Below are positions 56,646 through 64,000 of a stretch of 64,000 bases of DNA, piece after piece. Source of the DNA: Erysipelotrichaceae bacterium NK3D112 (lineage in GTDB: Bacteria > Bacillota_I > Bacilli_A > Erysipelotrichales > Erysipelotrichaceae). Positions within the stretch are counted from its first letter, which is position 1. Each line of letters begins with the position of its first letter. The position numbers and the translations under genes are program-made. Location: contig JNJQ01000002.1 of assembly GCA_000701725.1 (NCBI GenBank), forward strand, positions 164,669-228,668, read 5' to 3'. The notes under the pieces were generated by a model. That model did no database searches, was not told the DNA's origin, and worked only from the letters and a program-made list of their open reading frames with translations.

Positions 56646-57425
56646 ATGAAAAAGATTTTGATTGTCTGCATGTCAGCACTGCTGTTATGCGGATGTGGAA
56701 AAAAACAAAAAGATGATCCGGCTGTCACTCCGGATACCCGTGAAAGCGCGCCGATCACCCAGATTGACTTCACCCAGGCGGATGCCGAAAAACTGCTTAC
56801 CAAGGCAGTGGCTGATCATTGCGGCCAGGTTGCGTGCAAAGTGACATCGGTCAGAATTTCCGGTTCGGATATTATCGGTGTCTACACTTACAGCAGCGGC
56901 ACCGATGAAAAGAGCGCCGATGTTGTTCTGCACAATGTCAGCGTTTCACCGGCTGACAAGACGGTATACACCTGCGACCGTTCTGAATTCAAGGACAATC
57001 TGCCCGATATCGACGGCGGAAAGAAGGATGAAAAGTCCGATGATCAGAAGACTGACGGAAAAGACAAGGAAGGTTCTGAGGAAGATTCCAAATCACATGA
57101 AAAAGGCAATTACGATCTGCCTGCTGAAGTGGATGAGTCCGATGAAAGCGCCCGCGATGACCAGAAGGTCTATGATGAAAACGGCGTTCAGATCTGGCGC
57201 ATTTATTCCTACAAGGGAACGATTGAATTCACCGGCACATATTCGGGCGATTCGAAATTCATCATCCAGGTCATGGACCTCAAACAGAATGTCAAGGGCG
57301 AGCCGGTCAATATCAAGACGGCCGGCGACATTGACGCATCCATGAAGCTTGATGAGGGCTACTACTACGTCAAGATTGAAGCCGTCGGCGGATGGTCGCT
57401 CTACTGGAACAGAATCTATGAATGA
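56646..57425 (+). CDS. Lipoprotein with charged linker, function unknown
   Basis: A 259-residue predicted lipoprotein (lipobox LLCGC, lipidated Cys near residue 18 or 16). A first domain (about 35-115), a Lys/Asp/Glu/Ser-rich linker (about 118-165) and a C-terminal domain (about 175-259; IWRIYSYKGTIEFTG, YYYVKIEAVGGWSLYW) that looks beta-rich and could bind ligand or the wall. ATG 56646 after GAGG. I know no family. Confidence 0.75.
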   Translation: MKKILIVCMSALLLCGCGKKQKDDPAVTPDTRESAPITQIDFTQADAEKLLTKAVADHCGQVACKVTSVRISGSDIIGVYTYSSGTDEKSADVVLHNVSVSPADKTVYTCDRSEFKDNLPDIDGGKKDEKSDDQKTDGKDKEGSEEDSKSHEKGNYDLPAEVDESDESARDDQKVYDENGVQIWRIYSYKGTIEFTGTYSGDSKFIIQVMDLKQNVKGEPVNIKTAGDIDASMKLDEGYYYVKIEAVGGWSLYWNRIYE

Positions 57426-57460
57426 GGAGATTCCTCATTAACTTCTTCACATTTGCGAAC

Positions 57461-57492
57461 AGGGAAAACAGTTCAGGCTGTTTTCCTTTTTT
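57461..57492 (+). terminator. Terminator upstream of the comG-like operon
   Basis: About 10-bp stem (57462-57471 with 57478-57487), 6-nt loop and T run. A smaller inverted repeat lies at the lipoprotein stop (57421-57438). Confidence 0.88.
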
Positions 57493-57544
57493 ATTTCTGA
57501 AGATTCCCGGTGTCTTTGCGTAATAACAGTAGCGGGAGGGCAGT

Positions 57545-58495
57545 ATGAATGAGAGACTTCTTGAAATTCTGCGGATTGCGCTGGCATACCGGGTGAGCGA
57601 TATTCATTTTTCTCTTTCGGAAAACGGCAGCACGCTCATTGAAATGCGGGTGGACGGGAAAATCCGTCAGCTGAAAAGCGGTGAGAAAGACGGCAGACTT
57701 TTTCATTATCTGATGTACCGGGCAAACCTGGATGTCTCAAGCGTGTTTGAACCGCAGACCGGCAGCTTTGAAATCACTGTGGACGGGGTACGGCTCTCAT
57801 TACGCTTTGCGATCATGTCCGCCTGGCAGAGAACCAGCGGTGTTCTCAGAATCCTTAACAGCACAAGCGGCATCACGATCGATTCATTAAGCAAAGATGA
57901 AACAGTACTTGGATGGATGAAGCGGATCCCGGATATGAAAAACGGACTGATCATTTTTTCCGGTCCCACCGGCAGCGGCAAGACCACCGCTCTCTATACG
58001 ATCCTCGATGCGGTGAAGGAACGCAAGATTTTCACTCTCGAGGATCCGGTCGAGGTCATCCATGAGAATTATGTGCAGCTGCAGGTCAATGAAAAGCAGA
58101 TGGGCTATGCGGAAGGCATCCGCCAGCTGATGCGCCATGATCCCGATATCATCATGATCGGCGAAATCCGTGACTCACTGGCCGCAAACATGGCGGTGCG
58201 CAGCGCTCTGACCGGCCATCTGGTTGTCACGAGTCTGCACAGCTTCAGCTGCGTCGGCGCAATCGGAAGAATGCTTGAACTCGGGGTGGAAAGGGCGGCA
58301 TTGCGCAGTGTGCTGCGCGGTGTTTCCAATCAGCGGCTCTTCATGGATGCGCAAGGGAAAAGGACGGGGATTTATGAATGCCTGGATGAAAACGGGATTG
58401 CATACTGGTTTGAAAAACAAAGTCTTCCCGAAGGCTTCAAAGACATCGAAACAAAGATCGCCGAAGCGGCATCCGGCGGGCTTAAGCTTCTTTGA
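57545..58495 (+). CDS. comGA: ComGA-like traffic ATPase (GspE/PilT family)
   Basis: A 316-residue secretion ATPase with Walker A GPTGSGKTT (about 138-146), the Asp box (LEDPVE), Walker B (DPDIIMIGEIRD) and the His box (TGHLVVTSLHS). It powers assembly of the competence pseudopilus for DNA uptake. GGGAGG precedes the ATG. Order and size match comGA at the head of comG operons. Confidence 0.93.
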   Translation: MNERLLEILRIALAYRVSDIHFSLSENGSTLIEMRVDGKIRQLKSGEKDGRLFHYLMYRANLDVSSVFEPQTGSFEITVDGVRLSLRFAIMSAWQRTSGVLRILNSTSGITIDSLSKDETVLGWMKRIPDMKNGLIIFSGPTGSGKTTALYTILDAVKERKIFTLEDPVEVIHENYVQLQVNEKQMGYAEGIRQLMRHDPDIIMIGEIRDSLAANMAVRSALTGHLVVTSLHSFSCVGAIGRMLELGVERAALRSVLRGVSNQRLFMDAQGKRTGIYECLDENGIAYWFEKQSLPEGFKDIETKIAEAASGGLKLL

Positions 58496-59483
58496 AAAAG
58501 AAGAAGTCCTGGATGATGAGACGCTGGATTCGATCTGTCTGCTCTTAGGCGGCGGTTTCAGTTTTCAGGAAACCCTGAAGATACTTCAGACCGATGCCAA
58601 TCAGAAGATCTTCAGCGCCATTACCGAAGAGCTGAGCGAAGGCAGAGCGGTGGATTCCTTCATCAGCGGTTATTGCGGAAAGCAGATCCGTGTCTATCTG
58701 TCCGGGTTTCTTTCCTACATGAATCTTCGCGATGCATTAAGCGCTTCATTGAATATTATCAGACAGGAAAAGCATGAGAAAAGCGTTTTGATCAAAGGCT
58801 GCCTGTATCCGTGTCTTCTGTTAGGCGGTATGTTTGCAGGCATCTTCCTGTTTGCCTCATTTGTGCTTCCCGTCATGCTCGGTCTGATGGATTCGCTGCA
58901 CATCGACAGCGCGCTTGATTATGCGCTTATGGCGGGTATCATCCGCACCGGCTCCATGATCATGGCAGTTCTCACAGCAGCCGGGGGAATATGCGTGTGG
59001 GTGATGCTGCAGCAGAAACGGATCCGCAAAACCTATCTCATGATGGCTGCGAAATTTCCGGAAAGCCTGCTTGTGAAAACCGCGACCCGCGACTTCACGC
59101 GCTTCTTTCTGGAATGCTGCAGAAGGAAGCTTTCAACCTACGAGGCACTGCATATTCTTGCAGCGCTGCAGGAAAAGCCGCTTGTCTCTCTGATCGCCGG
59201 CATGCTGGATCAGTCGTTATTGCGGGGCGACACACTCGAGGAGGCAATGCGTTCCTGCCCCCTGGAGAAAGCGCTTGTGCGCTTCATCCACATTGCCGCA
59301 AGCGCGAAAGACTGCACATCCATGCTGGAAGGCTATCTCGCCATGTGCGAAAAACGCACCAATGCGGCCATACGCCGGTTTTCAAGAACCGTACAGCTGA
59401 CTTCCTACATTCTGATCGGTTTGATGCTGGTCTTTGTATACAGTGTGCTGATGCTGCCGATGAGCATGCTGTCACAGATATGA
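58374..59483 (+). CDS. comGB: ComGB-like inner membrane protein (GspF/PilC family)
   Basis: A polytopic protein with two GspF domains and three main hydrophobic stretches; it is the membrane platform of the pseudopilus. The true start is uncertain: no ATG lies near the comGA stop, and in-frame candidates are ATG 58374, ATG 58386 and TTG 58410, all deep inside comGA (overlap of about 86-122 nt). 58374 is used because GGACGGGGA lies upstream. Homology is clear from about LSFFEKEEVLDDETLD, codons near 58482. Confidence 0.82.
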   Translation: MNAWMKTGLHTGLKNKVFPKASKTSKQRSPKRHPAGLSFFEKEEVLDDETLDSICLLLGGGFSFQETLKILQTDANQKIFSAITEELSEGRAVDSFISGYCGKQIRVYLSGFLSYMNLRDALSASLNIIRQEKHEKSVLIKGCLYPCLLLGGMFAGIFLFASFVLPVMLGLMDSLHIDSALDYALMAGIIRTGSMIMAVLTAAGGICVWVMLQQKRIRKTYLMMAAKFPESLLVKTATRDFTRFFLECCRRKLSTYEALHILAALQEKPLVSLIAGMLDQSLLRGDTLEEAMRSCPLEKALVRFIHIAASAKDCTSMLEGYLAMCEKRTNAAIRRFSRTVQLTSYILIGLMLVFVYSVLMLPMSMLSQI

Positions 59484-59494
59484 AAGGAGAGATT

Positions 59495-59800
59495 ATGCTG
59501 CGAAAAATGCGCAAAGGTTTCACCCTTCTGGAAATGACAATTGTGGTTCTGATCATTTCCGTTCTGTTTCTGCTGACTGTGCCGAATATCCAGAAAACCC
59601 TGAAAATCGTCAACAGTAAAGGCTGCAAGGCGCTTGAAAAGGTGGCAGACTCCGCCATCATCCAGTACAAGCTTGAATATGATGAATACCCGGGCAGCGT
59701 ACAGGATCTGATCAGCGCAGGGCTTCTGACTGAAGATCAGGCAAAATGCGACGGATCCCATACCCTGGTGATCAGCGATGGACAGGCGTACATTGACTGA
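59495..59800 (+). CDS. comGC: ComGC-like major pseudopilin
   Basis: A 101-residue type IV pilin-like protein. Prepilin site after K7-G8, with F9 at +1 and E13 at +5 (GFTLLEMTIVVLIISVLFLL), then a hydrophobic helix and a short C-terminal domain with cysteines at about 40 and 86. AAAGGAGAG supports ATG 59495 over ATG 59480. ComGC is the main subunit of the competence pseudopilus. Confidence 0.92.
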   Translation: MLRKMRKGFTLLEMTIVVLIISVLFLLTVPNIQKTLKIVNSKGCKALEKVADSAIIQYKLEYDEYPGSVQDLISAGLLTEDQAKCDGSHTLVISDGQAYID

Positions 59801-60107
59801 AGGCTTCGTGATGGCTGAGGTTCTTGCGGCTTTCGCAATCGTTTCGCTGCTTTGTGCGGTATTCGCATCTTCCGTGCACATTTATGAACCTGACCCGGAT
59901 CATCTGTTTCCGTCTGATTATCTGCTCACCCAGTCCGAAGCGATGGCAAATGCGCAAAGCACTCCATTGCAAAGCAGGGTGGCTGATCTGCCCGCCATCC
60001 GCTTCAGCGAAAAGGGAAATGTGTCAAAGGCGATGACGCTGCGGTTTGGAACTGACGATCATGACATCATTGTTGAACTGGGTCCGGGAAAGCTTGTGTT
60101 CCGCTAA
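59778..60107 (+). CDS. comGD: ComGD-like minor pseudopilin
   Basis: A 109-residue protein with prepilin-like N-terminus (TEG then FVMAEVLAAFAIV, E at +5 = E14) and a short globular part. It overlaps comGC by 23 nt in another frame. Assignment as ComGD rests on position and prepilin sequence; the body is divergent. Confidence 0.78.
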   Translation: MDRRTLTEGFVMAEVLAAFAIVSLLCAVFASSVHIYEPDPDHLFPSDYLLTQSEAMANAQSTPLQSRVADLPAIRFSEKGNVSKAMTLRFGTDDHDIIVELGPGKLVFR

Positions 60108-60321
60108 AAGAGGCTTTCTTCTCAGTGATGCCCTGATTGCGCTGGCAGTCATCTGTATGATGGCACTGATGGCTCACAGCGCATTGAGTATGCATGCTTC
60201 TGCGGTGCAAAAGGCGGATAAAGCGCTGATGCGGATTGAGGAGGAGGCTTTATGGCATCTGAAAGACTGTCAAAGCTGCGTGCCAGAGGCAGAGCAGGAT
60301 TCATCCTCGGAAACACCCTGA
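60094..60321 (+). CDS. ComGE-like minor pseudopilin
   Basis: About 75 residues if the start is TTG 60094 (GGGAAAGC just upstream), giving MCSAKRG then FLLSDALIALAVICMM. The +5 residue is Asp rather than Glu. A longer frame opens at TTG 60046. It overlaps comGD by 14 nt and the next gene by 70 nt. ComGE role inferred from order and prepilin form. Confidence 0.65.
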   Translation: MCSAKRGFLLSDALIALAVICMMALMAHSALSMHASAVQKADKALMRIEEEALWHLKDCQSCVPEAEQDSSSETP

Positions 60322-60677
60322 TTGCCTTCATGGTTGCTTTGTATCTGGTTCCCTTATGCATGGCGTGCATTGCGCCGCTGCGGGGGATCATGGAATTCAG
60401 GCGGGATGTGCAGGATGAAATCAGCGCGGTTCAGCTGAGGCGTCTGCTGCTTGTCAGTGATGATATTGAAATCAGCGGAGAATCGCTTGTCTTCACCTAT
60501 CAGCAAAAATCCATGGAACTCTCCCAGGGCGGTCATCATGTGATCCTGAAACCGGGCACACAGATCTATTTCACCGATACGGAAGGATGCCGTTTTGAAT
60601 GCATGGAAGGGGTGTTGGAAATTGTCTATGAAAGAAACGGCAGTGAATACCGCAAGGTTCTTGCGAAAATGCCGTAA
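60252..60677 (+). CDS. comGF: ComGF-like minor pseudopilin
   Basis: A 141-residue protein: a basic N-terminus, RAG then FILGNTLIAFMVALYLV (Asn at +5), and a body matching the ComGF pattern (LVFTYQQKSMELSQGG, then a final YRKVL). It overlaps the previous gene by 70 nt and the next by 50 nt. In Bacillus, ComGF is a minor pseudopilin needed for transformation. Confidence 0.8.
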   Translation: MASERLSKLRARGRAGFILGNTLIAFMVALYLVPLCMACIAPLRGIMEFRRDVQDEISAVQLRRLLLVSDDIEISGESLVFTYQQKSMELSQGGHHVILKPGTQIYFTDTEGCRFECMEGVLEIVYERNGSEYRKVLAKMP

Positions 60678-61023
60678 GGGTGTGATCAGCACATGGTATT
60701 TCAGCGTGTTTCTGTTCTGCTTCGCATTGCTTGGCACCGCCATGGACAATGATATCCGCACGATGAAAACACTGATCAATCTGCAGAAGGCACAGGCATA
60801 TCTCGATGCGGAAAGCGAAGTGATCCATGATATCCGCTGTATGCTTCTGCAAGACAATGTGCAAAGCGGAATCAGACACACATCTTCCGTTGTTTATTTC
60901 CTGGATGTCAGTGATGAATACCTGATTGCACAAATCAGCGATCCTGCTGAAACACTTACAATTGAGCTGGCGGAAGGAAGAATCTTTGATTACACATCCG
61001 AAAGACCTGAACCACAGGGTTAA
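60628..61023 (+). CDS. ComGG-like protein
   Basis: A 131-residue protein, start ATG 60628 (ATG 60595 also possible). It has a basic N-terminus, one hydrophobic helix (about 19-38, ISTWYFSVFLFCFALLG) and a helical/beta body. It lacks a clear prepilin site. As the last gene of the operon before a strong terminator, it most likely takes the ComGG place; sequence alone is weak. Confidence 0.65.
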   Translation: MKETAVNTARFLRKCRKGVISTWYFSVFLFCFALLGTAMDNDIRTMKTLINLQKAQAYLDAESEVIHDIRCMLLQDNVQSGIRHTSSVVYFLDVSDEYLIAQISDPAETLTIELAEGRIFDYTSERPEPQG

Positions 61024-61031
61024 TCATGATG

Positions 61032-61065
61032 GAACATCCTGCAGAAAAGGGCGGGATGTTCTTTT
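61032..61065 (+). terminator. Terminator of the comG-like operon
   Basis: 11-bp stem (61032-61042 with 61051-61061, one G-T pair), 8-nt loop and TTTT. Confidence 0.92.
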
Positions 61066-61095
61066 GCATGCAGGCTTAAGAATTGCCCGCTCACA

Positions 61096-61123
61096 TTGAC
61101 AAAAACACTCTTTTCTATAGAAT
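61096..61123 (+). promoter_or_regulatory. Promoter of efp
   Basis: Consensus -35 TTGACA (61096-61101), 16-nt spacer, -10 TAGAAT (61118-61123). Confidence 0.8.
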
Positions 61124-61148
61124 AATAAAGGATAGGAAGTAACGGATT

Positions 61149-61706
61149 ATGGTAATAGTAAACGATTTAAAACCGGGAACAGCCTTTGAATACGAAGGCA
61201 ATATCTACCAGGTGCTCAACGTCGACCACAATAAAACAGCAATGCGCCAGATGATCATCAAGGTCAAGGTCAAAAACCTTCGTACAGGTGTCATCAACGA
61301 AATATCCTTTACAGGCGGTGACAAGGTCGAACAGGCTCATGTCGAGAGAAAGACCATGCAGTATCTTTATGATGACGGCACAAGTCTTGTCTTCATGGAC
61401 AATGAGACATATGACCAGATTGAAATCGGCAAGGACCGTCTTGAATGGGAACTGAAATTCCTCAAGCCCAACGCGAACGTTCAGATCTCAATGTACGAAA
61501 ATGAGATTCTCGGCGTCATCCTTCCGGATAAGGTGGAGCTTCAGATCGTTGAATGCGAACAGGCAGTCAAAGGTGATACAGCCACATCCGCATCCAAGAA
61601 TGCGGTTGTTGAAACAGGACTTGAAATCAAAGTCCCGCTGTTCATTCAGAACGGTGAAATGGTTGTCATATCAACTGCTGATGGAAAGTATTCCGGCAGA
61701 GCTTAA
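61149..61706 (+). CDS. efp: Elongation factor P with Met at the usual modified-Lys position
   Basis: A 185-residue EF-P with all three domains and the family ending (GDTATSASKNAVVETGLEIKVP, YSGRA). EF-P frees ribosomes stalled on Pro stretches. The domain I loop that normally reads KPGKG (Lys32 in Bacillus numbering) reads K29-T-A-M32-R33-Q, so the residue that is normally modified is Met, with Arg next to it. Alignment in this region has no gap. AGGAAG ribosome site; monocistronic. Confidence 0.96.
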   Translation: MVIVNDLKPGTAFEYEGNIYQVLNVDHNKTAMRQMIIKVKVKNLRTGVINEISFTGGDKVEQAHVERKTMQYLYDDGTSLVFMDNETYDQIEIGKDRLEWELKFLKPNANVQISMYENEILGVILPDKVELQIVECEQAVKGDTATSASKNAVVETGLEIKVPLFIQNGEMVVISTADGKYSGRA

Positions 61707-61718
61707 GACTTTCAACAG

Positions 61719-61742
61719 ATGTGCTGAAAAGCACATTTTGTT
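61719..61742 (+). terminator. Terminator of efp
   Basis: 7-bp stem ATGTGCT/AGCACAT with a GAAA tetraloop, then TTTTGTT. Confidence 0.85.
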
Positions 61743-61766
61743 ATCAGACCTTTGAAGGAGCGGCTT

Positions 61767-63686
61767 ATGAACAGAAATTATATCGGTGCAAGACGCAAAA
61801 GAACAAACACGCCGGTGCTTAACAGGCAGCGTGCGGTTGAATACAGACATCGTCCGTACGCGCCCGTAAAATCTGAAATACCGGTTGTGATTGAAGAACC
61901 GGCTGTCATCGAAGAAACAGCTGAGATCATTGAAGAGACTGCATCGGAAGCCATTGAGGCACAATCCGTCACTGAAGAGGCTCAGCCGGCCGCTGAACCG
62001 GTACAGGCAGAAGCGTCTTCGGTACCCGCAGCCGCAGCAGGCGCAGCCGTTGGTTTTTTTGCGAAACTGGCCGGTGCGTTCAAAAGCTTTTTCTCCGGAA
62101 ATAAAGTGAATTCCTCTGACACAGAGGAACAGGGCGGTCTTGTTTCAGAGCTGAAGACCTGGATCAATTCGCCGATTGATCCGGATGAGGAAAGCGAAGA
62201 AGTCACTGAAGAATCAGCAGAGATACAGGATGTGACTGAAACAGCCGAAGAGACAGCTGAAACGGAAACTCAGGCTGAATCTGTTTCTGAAGACACAGCT
62301 GAAAAGACTGAAACATCGGAGGAAGCAGCAGAAGAAACACCTGAAGCCGAAACAGCGGAAAATGCTAAAGAGACTGCCGCAGAAGAAGCAAGTGAAGAAG
62401 CTGCTGAAGCTGCAGAAGAAACAGTCAAGGAAGAAACCGAAGAAACAGCTGAAACTGAAACAGATGAATCTTCTGACGATGCTGAAACCGCTGCTGAGGC
62501 AGCTGAAGAAACAGCGGAAAATGCGGAAGAAGTTCCTGCAGAGGAAGCAGCCGAAACAGCTGAACCTGCTGAAGAGACTGCAGCGGAAGAGTCTGAAGAA
62601 CCGGCAGAAAGCGGAACAGAGGAAACATCTGAATCAGAAGAAGCCGATTCTGAAAAGAGTGACGATGCAGCTGAAGAGAATGCGGAAGTCACGGAAGAAA
62701 GCGAACCGGCAGAGATTTCCGAAGAAGAATCAGAAGAGGTTCAGGAAACGGAAGCTGAGCAGACTGCGGAAGCAGCTGATGAAGCAGAGACTGCTGAAAC
62801 TGAAGAGACAGAGAATGAAACGGCTGCGGAAGACGGAACTGATGAGTCTCCTGAAAACCCGGAAGAAACGTCTGCTGCAGAAGAAACCGCATCAGATGAA
62901 TCCTTTGTCACTGAGGACGCTTCTGCTGAAGAAACAGGTGAAGAAGCTGAAACAAAGCCTGAAGAAGCAGCTGAACCTGAAGAAGAACTCACCAAAGAAG
63001 AGAAAAAACAGCTGAGAAAGGAAATCCGTAAGGAGACCAGACTGCAGCTGCTTGATGAGATCATCGATTCGCCGAGGGCCGGCCTGCTGACAATGCTGGT
63101 GGCACCGGGCTATGCGATGAAGAAGGTTTCAGCCGTTGAGAAGACAACGCTCGCAGGTCCTTCGGTATTGCTGCTGAATGTGTTCAAATGGGCTGCCATC
63201 GGAACATTCTTCACAATGTTCATCGAGAAGTTCATCAACCATTTCAATTACAGCTTTGTGCGTCTGAACTTCACCGGTACTGCATCGCTTGCATTCAGGA
63301 TCGGTATCTTCGGTCTGCTCGCGGAATATGTCAGCTGGATTGTCATCGGTCTTGTATGCGGTCTGATGCGCCGTAAGATCTCGACATTCAAGCTGATGGA
63401 AGTTGAAGCGCGCTCAGCGCTGGCAGTGATGCTGCTGTTTGTGATCGGCAGTGTGTTTGTCTGGAAGGATATGTTTGCGTACGGTGTGGTAGCCGGTATC
63501 TGCGGTATCGTCATCGGATTCATGACCAAAGGATACGGAATGGATCTGGTTCTGCCGATCGGCAAGAACACACAGCTGCTGCTGGTACTTGTTCTGGTAA
63601 GTGTCGCAACCGTGCTCTCATTCAGCTATTTCCCGCTGATCTTCTCGGGACTGATGGATATCTTCAAAACAATTCTGAATTTATGA
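61767..63686 (+). CDS. Membrane protein with very long Glu/Ala/Thr-rich segment, function unknown
   Basis: A 639-residue protein. Residues 1-40 are Arg-rich; about 45-420 are an acidic, low-complexity stretch of Glu, Ala, Thr and Ser (EETAE-like repeats) with a short hydrophobic AAAGAAVGFFAKLAGAFKSF patch near 90-110; about 420-445 is a charged helix (KEEKKQLRKEIRKETRL); the C-terminal 190 residues hold about five hydrophobic segments. AAGGAGCGG supports ATG 61767. I recognise no family in the membrane part. The acidic stretch is probably cytoplasmic and disordered. Confidence 0.75.
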   Translation: MNRNYIGARRKRTNTPVLNRQRAVEYRHRPYAPVKSEIPVVIEEPAVIEETAEIIEETASEAIEAQSVTEEAQPAAEPVQAEASSVPAAAAGAAVGFFAKLAGAFKSFFSGNKVNSSDTEEQGGLVSELKTWINSPIDPDEESEEVTEESAEIQDVTETAEETAETETQAESVSEDTAEKTETSEEAAEETPEAETAENAKETAAEEASEEAAEAAEETVKEETEETAETETDESSDDAETAAEAAEETAENAEEVPAEEAAETAEPAEETAAEESEEPAESGTEETSESEEADSEKSDDAAEENAEVTEESEPAEISEEESEEVQETEAEQTAEAADEAETAETEETENETAAEDGTDESPENPEETSAAEETASDESFVTEDASAEETGEEAETKPEEAAEPEEELTKEEKKQLRKEIRKETRLQLLDEIIDSPRAGLLTMLVAPGYAMKKVSAVEKTTLAGPSVLLLNVFKWAAIGTFFTMFIEKFINHFNYSFVRLNFTGTASLAFRIGIFGLLAEYVSWIVIGLVCGLMRRKISTFKLMEVEARSALAVMLLFVIGSVFVWKDMFAYGVVAGICGIVIGFMTKGYGMDLVLPIGKNTQLLLVLVLVSVATVLSFSYFPLIFSGLMDIFKTILNL

Positions 63687-64000
63687 TCTGAAAGGGTATG
63701 CGGAAATGCAGCTCAATTTTCAGTGAAAGCCCCTTATCAGTGAAACCGCCTGTTTTTAGGCGGTTTTAATAACGCATAGGTCTTCCAGTAAAGCGAGAAA
63801 TGTGGTAAACAGGTATTGTAGATCAATATTTTGAGCGCATGAAAGCTCGTTCACTGACAATGATTTCACGAAATTATCAGTGAAAGCTCCTGTTTGGAAT
63901 ATAGGATATGCGCCGGATTATTGATTATCTGGTAATAGGTATTAGCTTGACCTGATCTGGTGGGAGATAGGAAAGGTTATTGAGAGCTAATACTTTTTTT
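63687..64000. other. Intergenic region with repeated TCAGTGAAA motif
   Basis: No convincing gene. It holds the terminator at 63743-63768, three direct copies of a 14-nt motif TCAGTGAAA(G/C)C(C/T/G)CC (63720-63733, 63737-63750, 63877-63890) and an inverted copy TTCACTGA at 63850-63857 that pairs with 63877-63884. The window ends in a T run. Confidence 0.7.
63743..63768 (+). terminator. Terminator after the 61767 gene
   Basis: AAACCGCCT (63743-63751) with AGGCGGTTT (63758-63766), 6-nt loop and T-rich tail. Confidence 0.88.

Noticed and set aside
58991..59494. Long frame upstream of the ComGC-like gene giving a 269-residue protein
   Set aside because: The first 168 codons lie inside the ComGB-like gene in another frame; the prepilin signature and ribosome site put the start at 59495.
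62270..62692. Ser/Ala-rich minus-strand frame opposite the acidic segment of the 61767 gene
   Set aside because: Reverse complement of GAA/GCA-type codons gives Ser/Ala-rich frames by chance. No start signals.

Overview
The window looks like a chromosomal stretch of a low-motility, probably anaerobic member of the Bacillota, most likely an Erysipelotrichia-type lineage with a GC content near 50%. This is inferred, not proven. The evidence is the typical Firmicutes gene order (phoH-ybeY-dgkA-cdd-era-recO-glyS-dnaG-rpoD-trmK and fmt-lepA-hemW), a T-box in front of tyrS, a comG-type operon, a desulfoferrodoxin (superoxide reductase) typical of anaerobes, and isoprenoid synthesis through the MEP route (IspG, IspH). 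Genes are tightly packed, mostly on the + strand, with many 1-20 nt overlaps. I saw no rRNA, tRNA, CRISPR array, prophage or intact insertion sequence.

Layout. 1-2.4 kb: methionine ABC importer (metQNI), whose binding protein ends in a partial second MetQ copy. 2.5-9.5 kb: two CBS/CorC membrane proteins, rsmE, mtaB, murE, deoC, rpsU. 9.5-11.4 kb (minus strand): RpiR regulator and two DJ-1/PfpI proteins. 11.6-17.6 kb: DUF1275 membrane protein, then a three-gene envelope operon (anchored unknown protein, large GH73-type glucosaminidase, PASTA protein with a Pro/Thr stalk). 17.7-32.7 kb: the conserved housekeeping block for RNA maturation, replication priming, the main sigma factor, translation and heme-related functions, with rpsT on the opposite strand and rpsO at the end. 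32.8-37.7 kb: a MacB/FtsX-like ABC exporter with a very large coiled-coil permease, and a GIY-YIG protein. 37.7-47 kb: desulfoferrodoxin, pnp, trmB, lipoproteins, a set of acidic disordered or helical proteins, a LacI regulator and T-box/tyrS. 47-56.6 kb: MurJ/SpoVB-like flippase, rRNA pseudouridine synthase, ispH, murC, a DEAD-box helicase, nfo, ispG, rpmG (50 codons) and an MBL-fold hydrolase. 56.6-61 kb: a lipoprotein and a comG-like operon (ATPase, inner membrane protein, five pseudopilin-like proteins). 61.1-63.7 kb: efp and a membrane protein with a roughly 380-residue Glu/Ala/Thr-rich segment. 63.7-64 kb: a repeat-bearing intergenic region.

The strongest oddities are: an EF-P with Met at the position of the usual modified Lys; a 1.5-copy MetQ; a primary sigma factor with about 150 Lys/Ala-rich N-terminal residues; the glucosaminidase/PASTA envelope operon; a disordered protein with a duplicated SPI(F/Y)GV-type motif; and repeated use of extended -10 promoters (TGN before the -10 hexamer). 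I did not find a clearly new defence or mobile system here.
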